64,000 nt of DNA. Source: Bugulina stolonifera (taxonomy: Eukaryota; Bryozoa; Gymnolaemata; Cheilostomatida; Bugulidae). Location of the stretch: positions 29,761,818 through 29,825,817 of the forward strand of contig OW285187.1 of assembly GCA_935421135.1 (NCBI GenBank). The letters are read 5' to 3'. The notes beneath the pieces were generated by a model. It saw only the letters and a program-made list of their open reading frames with translations, made no database searches and was not told the DNA's origin. Numbering within the stretch: the stretch's first letter is position 1; each line of letters begins with the position of its first letter. This document shows, in pieces, positions 39,180-51,596 of the stretch. Made by a program: the position numbers and the translations under genes.

Positions 39180-41446
39180 ACTGGCTGGCCCTGTGGACTG
39201 CGCACTATCTGACACTAGCTCTCACTCACAAGGCCACACACACAAGGCCTCCACTAGCGACAAACAGAAGTGAAATGATGTTTACAATTTGGCAGCAAAC
39301 CAAAAGATAATTCATGGCAATCATCATCTGGCTATGAGATGTCACAATCAACCTATATTACAGTCATATAGGTCCTACTCTATCTTAGAGGACTTTGATC
39401 AGTTACAGTAAATTAAATTTCTCTTGAATGAATTGTTTGTTTTATATGAACCATTTTATTATGACATCTATTGTATAAAACAGCATTTTTGTACCAATGT
39501 ATCAGTCAGTTGGCTTATGTCATTCTATTTTGACATAGACAGAGCTCTCATCAAAATTGTAGCAAAGTACTCTGTTATATTATAATGACATACCCGGCAA
39601 CATGTCCTAAAACACAATAATAAAATCTGAGGCTATAGGAAATATTGTGCAGTATTACATCTAGCAGACATGTACAATGTACATTAGACCAGGTTACAGA
39701 TTCCATAATGACTAAATTTGTCTACTTGGAATCTAGTTCCAACATGTACATTGAGACATTTTGTACTTTAGCCCAGCTATTTACTGATGTAACGTATATT
39801 GTATACACATGATATGGTATGCATGACGTCTCATTCAATCTAATCACTACGTATCAGCCTCTCAGAAGTGGCAAGAGTTTACCTGTAGGGTAGCAAATCA
39901 TTGCATCGAATAACTCATTATTGTATCTAAAAGTAAAACGTGTAACGAGCAATATTGATGTAATTACGTGATGCACCTTCAGATTGTCTGAAGAACGAAA
40001 CTAAGAGATCTCCCCTAGCGATTGTCTAGTAAAACACGCACAAGTAAGGTGAAAAGGTCATTGACGTACAATTAATCAACTATCAATAATTAACATAATT
40101 TTATTGGCCTGTAGAGGATTGTAAATGTTGTAAAATAGTGTCTGCTAGTATCCAACCTTAAATTTAAGTTAAATTTGTTTTTGCAGCATCACAAATGCTA
40201 ATAATAGCAAACTACTTTTGTTCTATTAGAAAGTTCAAATACCAGTCTAAAATACTGATTGATATTATGCTATCTAAATATATCTTACACACACATACTT
40301 ATTATCAAAAATATGCGAGATTTGTGAAATACTTCACTACTGGCTGTGAAATTGTGGCAAGGAACACAGGCTTACTACCTGAAAACCCAGCCTACAGCCT
40401 GTACCATAGAGTTATCTAGATAACACTATGGCCTGTACTGTTCAATCATTGACCTTGACAGGATTGTTTAGCTCAGTAGCTACCACTTCACTGCGACTAG
40501 TTGTCAGAGTCCCTGATTCACAGACAGTGGTCTAGTTCTCTACTAACTAGCAGACTAGTTGTCTCTAATCCAAGATATCGGTGTTATGGATGCATAAGAA
40601 TATCCCAGAAGATAATATTTTATACATGATAGAGAAGAATATTAAAGAGTCACATGTTACTGATACACATAATATTATTACAGACCTTCTGCTGAAAATA
40701 TAACACAATACCTTTGTAGATTGATATTGTTATTATTGTTGTATAGAATATTATATAACATTTGAGTATGTAGTGATTGTGGTAGGCCAAAATCTTCAAG
40801 GGCCATAAGTGATCAAGTCCAAAATTAGTAGTTGTTGGGAGACACACATTGCATATACAGTATGTTTTACGGCAGCGATAGAATGAGCTAGTAAATAAGT
40901 TAGTTATATAAATAAAGAATAAAAAACAATTAAAAAGCACCATAAGCTGACAAACAGTCAGCAAAAAAATTCCACCTTTTTGAGATGAGAGCATAACAAG
41001 AACAAGGAAGATGATTTCGACTAGTTTGAAAATTAAAAACTTTTTATCAAGTAGCAATGATGTTAGGGAAAACTATGTTTACAATAATTATACTGTGGGC
41101 CTGTATACTGGAATAGTATAAGTCTTGCATCCATAAGTCTATACTATCACAGTATAGAAAATAAAACCTAGACAATAATTCTTTAGCCAAACACCTTCTT
41201 AGCTTCACAGGCATGTTAAACTACCCGCAATAACTATTAAACGGTTTACAACCTGGGTAGGGTATAGCATAACACACACATTAATATATCATAGTGAAGC
41301 AAATTCAAATCAATTTAGACTATATTATGATTGATTTCTAAAAATAGTTAGTATTCTAACTAAAATATTATTTTCATTCTCCGACACGTGACTCGTTTGC
41401 ATAGTTAATATAATGGAGAAAGAGAGGAGTGCTCGTATAGACTTAG
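39180..41446. other. spacer between lipase 5' end and TBC1D10 3' end
   Basis: Contains no recognisable gene. The longest open frame (about 40650-41057, minus) is hydrophobic low-complexity sequence typical of AT-rich non-coding DNA. The lipase promoter should lie in the first few hundred bases above 39179, but I see no clear element. Confidence 0.5.
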
Positions 41447-44400
41447 CTATGAGTGCCGAGGTTTGGTTCGGCCTTTGGTCCCCTTAGCCTTTAGTTTTAC
41501 CAGTCTCTTATGTTCCCTTATCATATCTGAATCTTTTATTGGGAGATTATAAGCCTGAAAAGAGAAATGCATGAAATGGATAACTACTCAAGTATATAAA
41601 AGTGTAATACGTTTATCAGTCTTTTCCACAGCAAATAATTATATACATGCTACATGTAATCACAACAGTAAATATATACGTACACATGTCTTACAAGTAA
41701 CTGCAAGGTAATAGTGACAGGTAAAATTAGTCATTTCAGGCGATAATATCTTTCTAGTCTAATAAGTATAAATCTGATGTGGTTGATGATATTACCAGTT
41801 AGTAAATGAAACCAATTAAAATAATATAGTTTAGTAGGTAATCATATTTAACATTGTCAATTCATTATAGAAAACTTCAACTAAATTCTATCACTTTCAC
41901 AGCAACATGTTTATAAAGTTACAAAATCCAATTTTAGAAAACGTTTGAAAATAATAAAAGGGCAATTAGAATGCAAATATGATCCAATTATGCATGTACG
42001 CACATATAAGCTGTCACGTGCTACGGACATATGCTCTGTCTCGGGCCTTACCTCTCTGATCAAGAAGTCAGGTTGAAGGATTTGCGGAGGCATGTTTTTG
42101 ATTTTGAGACAGCTAAGTAATTCATAGAGTTCACGGGGGATTTTGTCTAGATGAGCTGTACAGTGCTTCAGCAATACCAAAGCTATTCTAAACAGTATCT
42201 TTACACCTGCAATGTATAATATACAGTACATTAAACAGCGTGAGCAAATATACACATGTATATCTACATACATTATCATTAGGTGTATGAATCTCAAATT
42301 CACATTGTAAACACTCTTGACCTAAACGTGTACAGTAACAAACAATGGTTTAAATTTGAATTGTAATTTAATGTCATTGGCAGGGTGAACGTTTGAATAT
42401 CGCACGTGTACATCGTACATATTGCATAACGTGTATGGAGACCACGCTACCAGTTGATTATTATTATGTAGCTGTTCTAAATGTACATTATTAACATTGA
42501 TAAGAAGATGAAACATATGAAAATGTTTACAATGTATGCTGTGGCAATGCTACTACAGTACCTTCACAGAAGAATATATCCCAGATTCTGAGCACGCTCG
42601 GCCAGGGCAGATCTCTTGAGAATAAACACATAAACCACTCCACCATGAATAGCGGAGCTTCTATATTTGCCTCTTTCTGCAGCACACAGATTATATTATA
42701 CAATATAACATGGTACAATAACTCTAACACTAACTATGCACTACTCCACTGTTATGCATGTGTGGAACACAGCTTAGTGCATGTATACACGCAACTGTAT
42801 AGTACGATACAGCGTAGCACCAATACACAGTAGGCTAATAGCCAAATGTAGATAAAATGCGAGGACTTAACTGAAATGCATTTGGGCAGCTAGTTCAGGG
42901 TAAAAAATGGTTCTATGTTGAGTATTGAGGGGATAACTTCAAATACACATAATAGAAAAGCATATTCATAATACTACAATATGATACTAGTGCCATTAGA
43001 AGAGGGAAGATAACTTCTGACTGACGCTCCACACATGCTTATTACATGTCCTATATTTTGTGTAGTTATACAGTACATATAGAAATGAGATAAGGAAAGA
43101 GAACTCCCGAGTCATGTACACGTACATACCATGCGTTTGTGTAGTTTAGGATGAACAACACGGAGTAGATTGAGCAGAATAACTCCATCATTGCCCACCT
43201 CCTCCTAAAACGTATACAACCGATAATAGGTATGTAACTATGTATATGTAGGCGGTGCTAGTGTAGTGTCATGCAGCAATACTCCAGTTATACCAGGATG
43301 AATAGAAGCACTGTTATCAAAGTTTTATACTGAATGAATATCACTGTCAATGACTCACGTAGAGTAGGTAGATGACTAATAGTACAATAATATAGATGGT
43401 TAGCATTACATATAACTATGTAATGAATCATCTCTATCACTGATTAACAGACCTGATACACACGACAAGTTGATAACATGTGTGATTATAAATTTTATCC
43501 ATTAAATATTTCTACAAACATTTATTGGAAAAACTGCGTAGAATTATTGTAATTCAACAAGGTGCAAATTCGGACAAGCTATACTTGGTATCAGGCTGCA
43601 TAAAAAACTTGTGCTCACCAGCTGGCCGCTGTAGTAACCTGGCATGTACTTGTCCAGCATTGCCACTAGGCACCAGAAGGCTTGCTCCTCTGCCATATGC
43701 ATGAGTAGGACTGACACTATGGGGGCATGTGCTTGGCAGAAACCTTCAGATGGGTTGTAAGCTGTGTAGGCCCTCAGTACTCTGTACAGGTTCTGCTGCC
43801 TGTACGTAGTATACGTACACAATCATGTATCATGTGACATTCATCATGTGAGATACATTGTGTAACGTGTATTGTGTAGCACGTATTATGTGACGCATAT
43901 CGTGTGACATGTACACGTATATAATATGCTAGATACTATTATAAAGCATGTAGTGGCGTGTGCTAGAAAGTGAGACTATTGGTAGAAGCATGGGTTATGG
44001 TATATCACCATATATTAGTCACTGCCCTGCGATTCAATAATCAGATCTGATTGACCAATCAGATCTGATGGTTTGTTAGATAAGATGAGATAATACGTTC
44101 CTCTACTAAATAATAAACATATACAAGCTGGTATGAAAACATGTACATTCCTACCATACGGCCATCATGCCGCATATATACAATAGGAAGAGGCAGTATA
44201 TAATATATACAGTACACATGTATATACATGTACATGCAGCATATTTATATCTAGTAAACAGCATAAAGCATAATATAGAGTATACAGTGTGTATCATATA
44301 TACATGTATATGTATACTCACCCAGAGCCACCGTCATCAACAAACATACAGTGTGTAGGAAACGACCTGTGTAGATCATTCTTAATCTCTGTATCAGCCT

Positions 44401-46663
44401 TGGAGTCAATCGTCTGTTTGAGGTATATCTACAGTATAATAGGTATATCTACAGTATATGTATATCTACAGTACAGGTATGTCTACAGTATATGTATATC
44501 TACAGCATATGTATATCTACAGTATATGTATATCTACAGTACAAGTTCCAGATAGCAGAGGTTGTACTGTAGACTAACTTGTAAGTGGTGAGTGAAGGAA
44601 TCAGCGTATTCATTGTAGAGATCAGATATATGTGTTCTCCCATGCTTCAGTTGCAGGGTACATAAATAATATTCATCCAAATCCATAGCAGTGATAGTTA
44701 TATACTATATACTACATGTATATGGTCCATAATACTATAACTATGGACATACACACAGTATTAGTAAATACTAGTTACACTAGTTTTGATATACCACTCC
44801 TTGTCTCTGCATTACCCATTAGAATATGCAAAGATAAGCTAAATTCCTGAGCCCCTTGATAACAACAATACATGTTACTAAGGGGTTCACCCTGTGAATC
44901 ATTCAATATATACACATTTATTAACTACTACTACTACTAACAGAGTCATCTATACCTGATATGTCTTTGAAGAGTCCTTTTGAAACTGCATAGAGCAAGA
45001 GAGGTATTGCCAAGCACGAGCTCGTACTGAGTCTGGAATACCTTTACGGCAGCGATCCCGTACCTACACGGTATAAAACCAAACACACTTAACACCGTTG
45101 ATATACATGTACTTGCAATATCATAATTAAAAAGTTGTTGCTATAAATGGAATCGTTACCTTAGTGAACCGTTTACTCATCCAATAGTTCCAGTTACTCA
45201 GCATGTCTAACCATTTACGTTCTCGACTCAGGTGTACTTTTTTAGGCACTGTGTCAGGTCTACAGGTAAAGTTAGAGGGTAAAGGGTACTATGAGCTTAT
45301 TCAATCAACATAGTATAGAACATAAATCTGTTACACACATCTAAGGGTTATAAAAATAACATCCATATGCAGTGTATGTATGGGTAAAGCAGATACAATT
45401 TATGTATATTGGACGATATTGGTATGGGTTAATAATTTGATAATAAACAGTAGTACTAGACACATTGTAAGATTTTATGGTTTTATTCCTTACAATGCGT
45501 CTAGTACTACTGTTTATTAATATACATGTATATAGTGTATGTATATCATATAACAAAAGACGAAACGGTCTGCGGTTAACGGTCTACGGTTAACGGTCTG
45601 CCATCCTCCAATCAGATTTGGGGTCGAAAATTGGGACGACTTACATTGTATATAACGTTACAATGCTGCCAATCAGGATCTCGGCTCCGGGTGGTGCTAG
45701 GATCTTGGGACCGGGTCCCCTGGTATCGCTGCCGGGGTGAGTCCTTAGCCTTAGGCCCTCGGATCCTACCTAGGGTGGGGTGGGTGCTCGACCCACCCCA
45801 CCCGCCGATTAATTGTTGGAACTTGGGCTATGCCGGCAGCGAAGATCTCCTGGACCTGCGATTTATATATGTTACAATGCTGAAGGTTAGGATCTCGGCT
45901 CTAGGTGTTGCTAGGACCTTGGGACCAAGTCCCCCTGCATCGCTGCCGAGGCAGGTCCCTAGCCTTGGGCCCTCAACCCGAACCCAGGGCGGGGTGGGTA
46001 CCCGACCCACCCCACCGGACACATTGGTTTTGGAACTCGGTCTATCTACTTGGAGTTGTCTTCTTGATGCAGGGGAGCACAACTCCTCATGGGGTCATTG
46101 TAACATGCCTGTGCCACAGAGGTCCTGTACATGCATGAACACAGTACATGAACACAAGCCATCATTACACGCGAGCGAAGCGAACAACTAATGCAGTGAG
46201 ACTTGCATCGCAGACCAAGCACGAAGTGCTTGTATATTAAATAATATACAATGTAATGACTACTTTCAAATGACACAATTTCATTAGTTAGGTTGTATAA
46301 GGTATTAGTATGTACCGGCCAATGCTGAGTGCTGATCAAAGAGGTGACAATAAATTCATCCCCCTGACTAAACACTAAACAAGCCTATCCTACACAACAT
46401 AAACAGGAATGGTTGGAAACAAACACACACATGTTGAGACAACAAAGCAGTTGATATAACTACTAGAGAGATGCTACATACACGTCTGTAGTTGTAGTCG
46501 ATTTATGGGAGTCGAGAATGAAACCATATCTGTTAATTGTTCTCACTTTCTCCTGTAAACCATTACGACCACTATGAAGTGATGGACTCTTTTTGTCTAT
46601 TGTATAGAACACATCATCATCTCCATCGTCGTAGCCCTCACCTTCTAGTGCAGCACTGGCCAT
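41447..46663 (-). CDS. TBC1D10: TBC1D10-family Rab GTPase-activating protein
   Basis: Accelerates GTP hydrolysis on Rab proteins; vertebrate TBC1D10A/B/C (EPI64) act on Rab27A, Rab35 and others. Nine exons: 46663-46482, 45259-45160, 45063-44956, 44428-44322, 43799-43619, 43204-43130, 42676-42562, 42206-42052, 41554-41447. They total 1131 nt (376 aa) with all phases closed. The N-terminus is acidic and ends in INRYGFIL. The TBC domain starts near RERKWLDML and [17 protein letters not shown]. The dual-finger residues are Arg151 in IKNDLHR and Gln188 in GFCQAHAP (Phe where YxQ is usual). Conserved [20 protein letters not shown] and WDIFFCEG follow. The basic C-terminus, unlike some vertebrate members, has no long tail and no visible PDZ-binding motif. 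The ATG at 46661-46663 is chosen because the open frame extends only three codons upstream without another ATG. The exact paralogue letter cannot be assigned. Confidence 0.92.
44424..44545. repeat. tandem repeat overlapping a TBC1D10 splice acceptor
   Basis: Repeated 18-bp-like units (GTATATCTACAGTATAT and variants) run from exon 4's first bases (44428) into the intron. On the minus strand each unit carries TGTAG followed by ATATAC, the same sequence as the acceptor used for exon 4. Confidence 0.85.
45441..45519. repeat. 31-bp inverted repeat (hairpin) in TBC1D10 intron 1
   Basis: Arms 45441-45471 and 45489-45519 pair with one mismatch around a 17-nt loop (TAATAAACAGTAGTACTAGA...). A stem of this size could be a foldback transposon relic or a small-RNA precursor. 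Sequence alone does not decide. Confidence 0.93.
45657..46070. repeat. GC-rich tandem duplication (~214 bp x 2) with hairpins
   Basis: Two diverged copies begin GTTACAATGCTG at 45657 and 45871. Each contains ATCTCGGCTC, GGGACC, CCTAGG-like and GGGTGGGGTGGGT-type motifs, and each has a near-perfect G/C hairpin (45773-45803 with a 13-bp stem; 45991-46013 with a 9-bp stem). It is markedly GC-rich against an AT-rich background and lies in TBC1D10 intron 1. The open frames across it are by-products of GC content. Confidence 0.85.
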
Positions 46664-48198
46664 CGCACGAAACAAAACTGGTCTATCAATAATTCATATT
46701 AGCATGAGATGATATAGAATGGAACTATGCGGAGACAGCATTGTAAAATTCACATACATGTACTTGTGTATGAAAAGTAGCTGTTATAATAATGATTATA
46801 AACTTTAAAGAGTAATAATTCTGATTATCCAGTGGGCCTATGTGTACCAGTTGGTTATATTCATATTGAAGATCAGCAGCATAATGGCATCAGTATTCTA
46901 CTATAACTAAAGGTATCGAAAGACAAGTATAGTTATAGTATCCAATTAACTAATTTAATTTTTGTTTTTGTATAAATAAAATTAAATACAATTATTATTA
47001 TTTTATATAAAGTTATAAACAAAATGTTATCTAATTCTTAACATTTTAGCTCATTTCATCCTATATTACACATTTAGTTTTAGTTTAATCAAAATAAAAT
47101 AATTAATGCAAAGATAACATGACATAATAACAGAAAATCGATAATACAGAACACGGATTACAACAATATAATCTATAAAATGACAAGGAATATGAATATT
47201 TCCCTAATAAATTGCAAGTAGTACTCACCCTCTCACCATAGAATTGACTATCGTGATGTCTTTGTTATTATTTCTTCCATAAGAAAAAGATATTTTAAAA
47301 AGAGATCAAGTAATGCCACTGAAAGTTTTCTAAGAAAAGAAGGACAACTCTATATTCCGGACTCCAAGTAAAATGATCCATCAATGTACATATACTTAGA
47401 AGTTGTCCTTTCTTGCTTATGTGAGAAGAGGATAACTCTAAATCAACGAGAATATATCCATGTAACCCTAGTACCACAAGTTAGACATTGACCGGAAAAA
47501 ATTGACAATATTAATTGTGTGGATATACAGCTAGTCCCCTAATGCAAACAACAGGCATTGAGCCTAGGGTTAGGTAGCCACTTTCCAGTTGCTCGGATGA
47601 AAATTCCCTTGTAAATAATTATTATTACTTGTTTGGCCCAGGACCAGTACCAAAATTGGGAAGTTCTATGGATGGAACTGAAATTTTGAAAACATTATTA
47701 GAATAGAATTTGCTATTTTACTAACACTTCAGATATTATAATTATTTTCATTTTGCTAGTTGGCCCAAAAATAAAGTAAAAAAAATGAAAGTCAAAGTGT
47801 TACTAGACTAGTCTAAGTCTAGCGTAAGTAAAGTTTGCATGTTAAATGTTTCCCTCAGTTGAGTTAGAGCTTCCACAGTAGTTAGAGTTGAATCTATAGG
47901 GATTCCTCTAATTTCAACACTGTGATTGTTGTGTTCTTATTATTATATTAAATGAGAAGTAAAAACACAGCATGACCCTAGCAAACTTCCCTTCTACTTT
48001 AACTTTACTTTTCTTTACTTATTTTTATTCAAAGCTTATTTTAAAAACTTCAGTGCTAATGATAAGGCTAATGTGAGTGTGATTTTATTTATTTCACTTT
48101 TTATTTAATAGAATGTATCATAATATTGGTCATGATAATTGTAATAATATTATATTTTTTACTGTTAATGTAAATTAAACCTTTTATTTTATAATCAT

Positions 48199-48798
48199 CA
48201 GAGATGCCAGACTCGAGTTAAAGACTCTCACTCGAGTTAATTCAAGCAACATTTTATGGCTTATTATAAAGACTCGTAACTTGAATATAGAACTGTCAAA
48301 AACTTGTAACTTGAATTGTAATTCAATTATGGCTATGATCAAAGACTCTCAACTTGCACATCATTATATTGAAATATTCAATAACTCGAGTTTTCATTGG
48401 GCAGCTGTGAATTGTAATAAATAAAAATAACCACAGTTATAACCACCAACCACAACCACAATTATAACACATTTTACACTAAAACTGTGGCATTTTGCTT
48501 TGAAATTTGAACTTCTAACACCATTTCCTAACAAAATTTCACCATAAGCTAAACAATAACCCAATAACTCTATAAAAAGACTCGAGTCAAACAAGAAAAG
48601 AATTGAATTGAAACTTGCTTGTAGTTAACATGGATAACTTGACAAAAACTTGAGTTTCTGGGGACATGTAAATATTTAACTCGTAACTTGAAAGTTTTTA
48701 TCTGTCACTGAAAGAATTGACTTGCAACTTGAAGAGTCACATCTAAGTGTTGGCCATGGAAACTTGAGTTTCCAAAATAAAACTTGCACACATCTCTG
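48199..48798. mobile_element. non-autonomous hAT-type element (MITE-like), 600 bp
   Basis: Begins CAGAGATGCC and ends CACATCTCTG, short terminal inverted repeats of the CAGRG type known for hAT elements. It is flanked by an exact 8-bp duplication, ATAATCAT (48191-48198 and 48799-48806), the hAT target-site length. It has no transposase. The interior is dense in repeated AACTTGAA, ACTCGAGTT and ACTCGTAACTTG motifs in both orientations, consistent with subterminal transposase-binding repeats (inferred). Confidence 0.88.
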
Positions 48799-49249
48799 AT
48801 AATCATCATAATGATAATATAAATATAATGATTGCAAGGTAGTCATAATGACTATCTTGTTAATAGATAAATAGGAACAGAGTTTTAGTATGAAAAATAC
48901 ATTTAATATAATTAAGAAAAGAAAAAAATTCGGACAAGCCCACTTCAGGGAAAAACCATGTAATGAATTATTGAGTTGTTAAATAATTTATAATAATATG
49001 ATTCAATTGTTTGTATTGATTGATTGTTTTGGTGTCCTCATGCGTTCCAAGTCTTCCTACTTAGGCATGATACTCCAGATTTTTAAATCCTCCTTTTTCC
49101 TTTATTGCAAACTTTTTAGTTCCTCCAAATTTTCACCAGTGTAATCTTAAAAACTTTATTGATAATAATCATGATGATAGTTTTGATGTATTTTTAGCAA
49201 AGAATTAATTTTGAGCAGTCAGAGACTTGTTTCTAATCCATGAAAATAC

Positions 49250-49345
49250 CAGTTCTTGACTGGGGTTTGAACCCAGGGCCTCTGCGGCACCTAATCGCCT
49301 AGCACAGTGAACAGAACATGCTACCCACTACACCAGCTTAGCAAC
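49250..49345 (-). mobile_element. tRNA-derived SINE head or tRNA pseudogene
   Basis: On the minus strand it has an A-box-like TGGTGTAGTGGGTAGC and a B box GGGTTCAAACCCC inside a T-arm-like stem (CTGGG/CCCAG). No acceptor stem pairs, so it is not a functional tRNA. It differs from the 3960-4259 SINE family. Element limits were not determined. Confidence 0.5.
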
Positions 49346-50952
49346 CCTTAACAAATTATAGTTTTGTTTTGGTTGGAGTCAATTAGAACTGTCTCTAGTG
49401 GCAGCTCCCAATTAAAATAATGTAGCTCCCATCTCTTGCAAACCCACTATATGTGACTGTTAAAATCTAGGAAGGTGGTTATCTTGCTGCCTAAACCTTA
49501 AATCTTTTACTGTGATGTAGGTACAAATCTCTCTACCTCATATGCCCTGTCATCTTGACAGATGGGGATGGGGACTGTTTTGAGGCCTCTTCAGTGGACA
49601 CTGACACAAGACATACTTATACACATGGTAGACTTGTAGCAGGGTTTGGTCCTAGGCATTTATGCTACAATTACATGTTAAGGCATGTTGAGCCCATTTG
49701 TCAATTGTATAAGCATCAACCCTAAGACTCGGCAAGGAAGTTGAGAAAAATAATGTTCACAGAATGTTGATATTTATATAAATTTCAATAAACAATAAAT
49801 ATAATTTATTTTGTTACCAGGTATGCACATGTAACTACCACACTCTTCTTGATAAAAATGCACAAAATTAGGGAAAAAGCAATCTTAGTTTTAATTTTCA
49901 ATGTAGACAAATTTGAAGTATATAATGAAAAGAAACTCAACTGAAAGCTCTAAATACTTGGAAATTAGATAAATGGCGTATATTATTGATTGTGTTGGAG
50001 TTACTAGATATATGAATCGAACCAGCAGGGTGCTCAATATTATGGAAACAATTATATCTTCCATTTCTTGCATTTGTGTTTACTACTCTTTAATGGGAGA
50101 GCATCGTAGGTCCCACTAGACATCCTCAGGCTGCATGCAGTATAAATAGCAGCTGCAGTGAAATAACAGCTCATGTTTCACTGTTTGTGGGAAGCAAAGG
50201 AGAGGGAGATGGTAGAGTAGAGAATAATAACCCAGGCTTTGCTATTAATCCAGGCTGGTTAGTTTTTGATCTAGTTGTTGAGATGGTTGTGATTGAAAAA
50301 ATAATTGAGCTAATACTAAGTTTAATCTAATAGTTGTAAACATGTACATACAATATGTAGTATATAGATTATATATAGGAGGTAGTTTGTTGTTCCACCC
50401 GTAAATATTTGATTACTTTCTATACTTCCTATATGTGTTGCTTATGGTAGTCATATCATTATTATTATTATATTAATATCATCATAGGCCTTCAAGTAGA
50501 TAAATAGAGGCTAATTGCTTTTAGTCTGGCCCCACATTCCACTAATGAATGGCCCAGTAAGTGATAGATGTCAATTCTGAAGCATAGATTTTATTGATTA
50601 TGGATATAATAATGTGCTGTAGCAGTCTATGGAATTAATTTGCCTAGTATTAGTGCTGAACAAGAGCATCAGTGTAGTATTCATATTTATCATTACTTGT
50701 ATTGCTTCTACTTGTAATTTTTATGTATTTCAGCTGGGAGTAGAATAACATATTTCTCCTAGAATACTGTTTAGTTGGAGAGTTGGTGTAACTACATGTA
50801 GTACAGTGTGAGTACTTTATAACTTCTATATAATATATGATTATTTATAATTATACAACCATGTGCTGTCTGATGATTTCAGTCATATATTATGTATTTC
50901 ATAAGGGTTCATCATATTACTTAAATTGGTGTGAGCAAAATATATGACAACT

Positions 50953-51226
50953 CTTCGGCGTGACCAGCCCCTAGCAGCTCTCACTGCCAGGTGCCAGTGC
51001 TGGCCAACTCCCTGTGAGAAAGGCCCAGATAACATGGCCTTTTTTAGCAGGGGTAGAGGAGTTGCCTTGAAGCCATGCTGGCTTGCATGACCCCAAGGAC
51101 TTTAATATGGGGCACAGGAGCAATTGTGGCTGGATGCTCTTCCTAACACCACCGTGACCGGGTTTGAACCTGGAACCTTCAGCATGAAAGCTCAGCATTC
51201 TAACTCCTAAGCCACGGCTGCTCCCT
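50953..51226 (-). mobile_element. tRNA-derived SINE, second copy
   Basis: Reverse-complement copy of the family at 3960-4259, beginning AGGGAGCAGCCGTGG at 51226. It is flanked by a 16-bp exact target duplication (AAAATATATGACAACT, 50937-50952 and 51227-51242). The A box and B box are recognisable, with a few substitutions relative to the first copy. It lies about 370 bp upstream of the TMEM65 start. Confidence 0.9.
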
Positions 51227-51596
51227 AAAATATATGACAACTGGCATACATAAATATAATGGGCCTATATTATACATGTAATATGCATGTACATGTATTA
51301 CTGCCTACGTATATGAATATATACGTACTATTTCTATACGTTGTGCGCATAGTGACACATACACTACACCTAGTATTGTCTACATATTTTATGTGGCTCA
51401 CAGCCTTGTGACTTTTTGTTTCAGTTCAGTTACGGTGCAGTATATAAATTATTTGTGCCCATAAGGCCAGGGGAATATATCATTCCCATTATATGCATTT
51501 CTTATCTGAAGCACATGGTCATACTGCCTCTATTCGTTCGTTATATAATTTGCAGCAAATCAGCATCAGTGTTAGGTTGACAGGCTGACTAGGAAG

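Larger units (their letters stand above)
46664..50936. other. intergenic region between divergent TBC1D10 and TMEM65
   Basis: No protein gene is recognised. It carries a 600-bp hAT-type non-autonomous element (48199-48798) and a tRNA-like element (about 49250-49345). An imperfect inverted pair near 47331-47415 (GAAGGACAACT / AGTTGTCCTTTC) could be another foldback. Promoters of both flanking genes should lie at the edges. Confidence 0.5.

Noticed and set aside
40650..41057. 135-residue hydrophobic open frame on the - strand
   Set aside because: Phe/Ile/Leu/Tyr-rich composition of translated AT-rich DNA, no splice context or family motif.
45631..46191. 186-residue open frame on the + strand
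   Set aside because: It lies over the GC-rich tandem duplication, where stops are rare; overlapping frames on both strands are also open and none resembles a protein.
49250..49345. Functional tRNA gene
   Set aside because: A and B boxes are present but the ends cannot form an acceptor stem.
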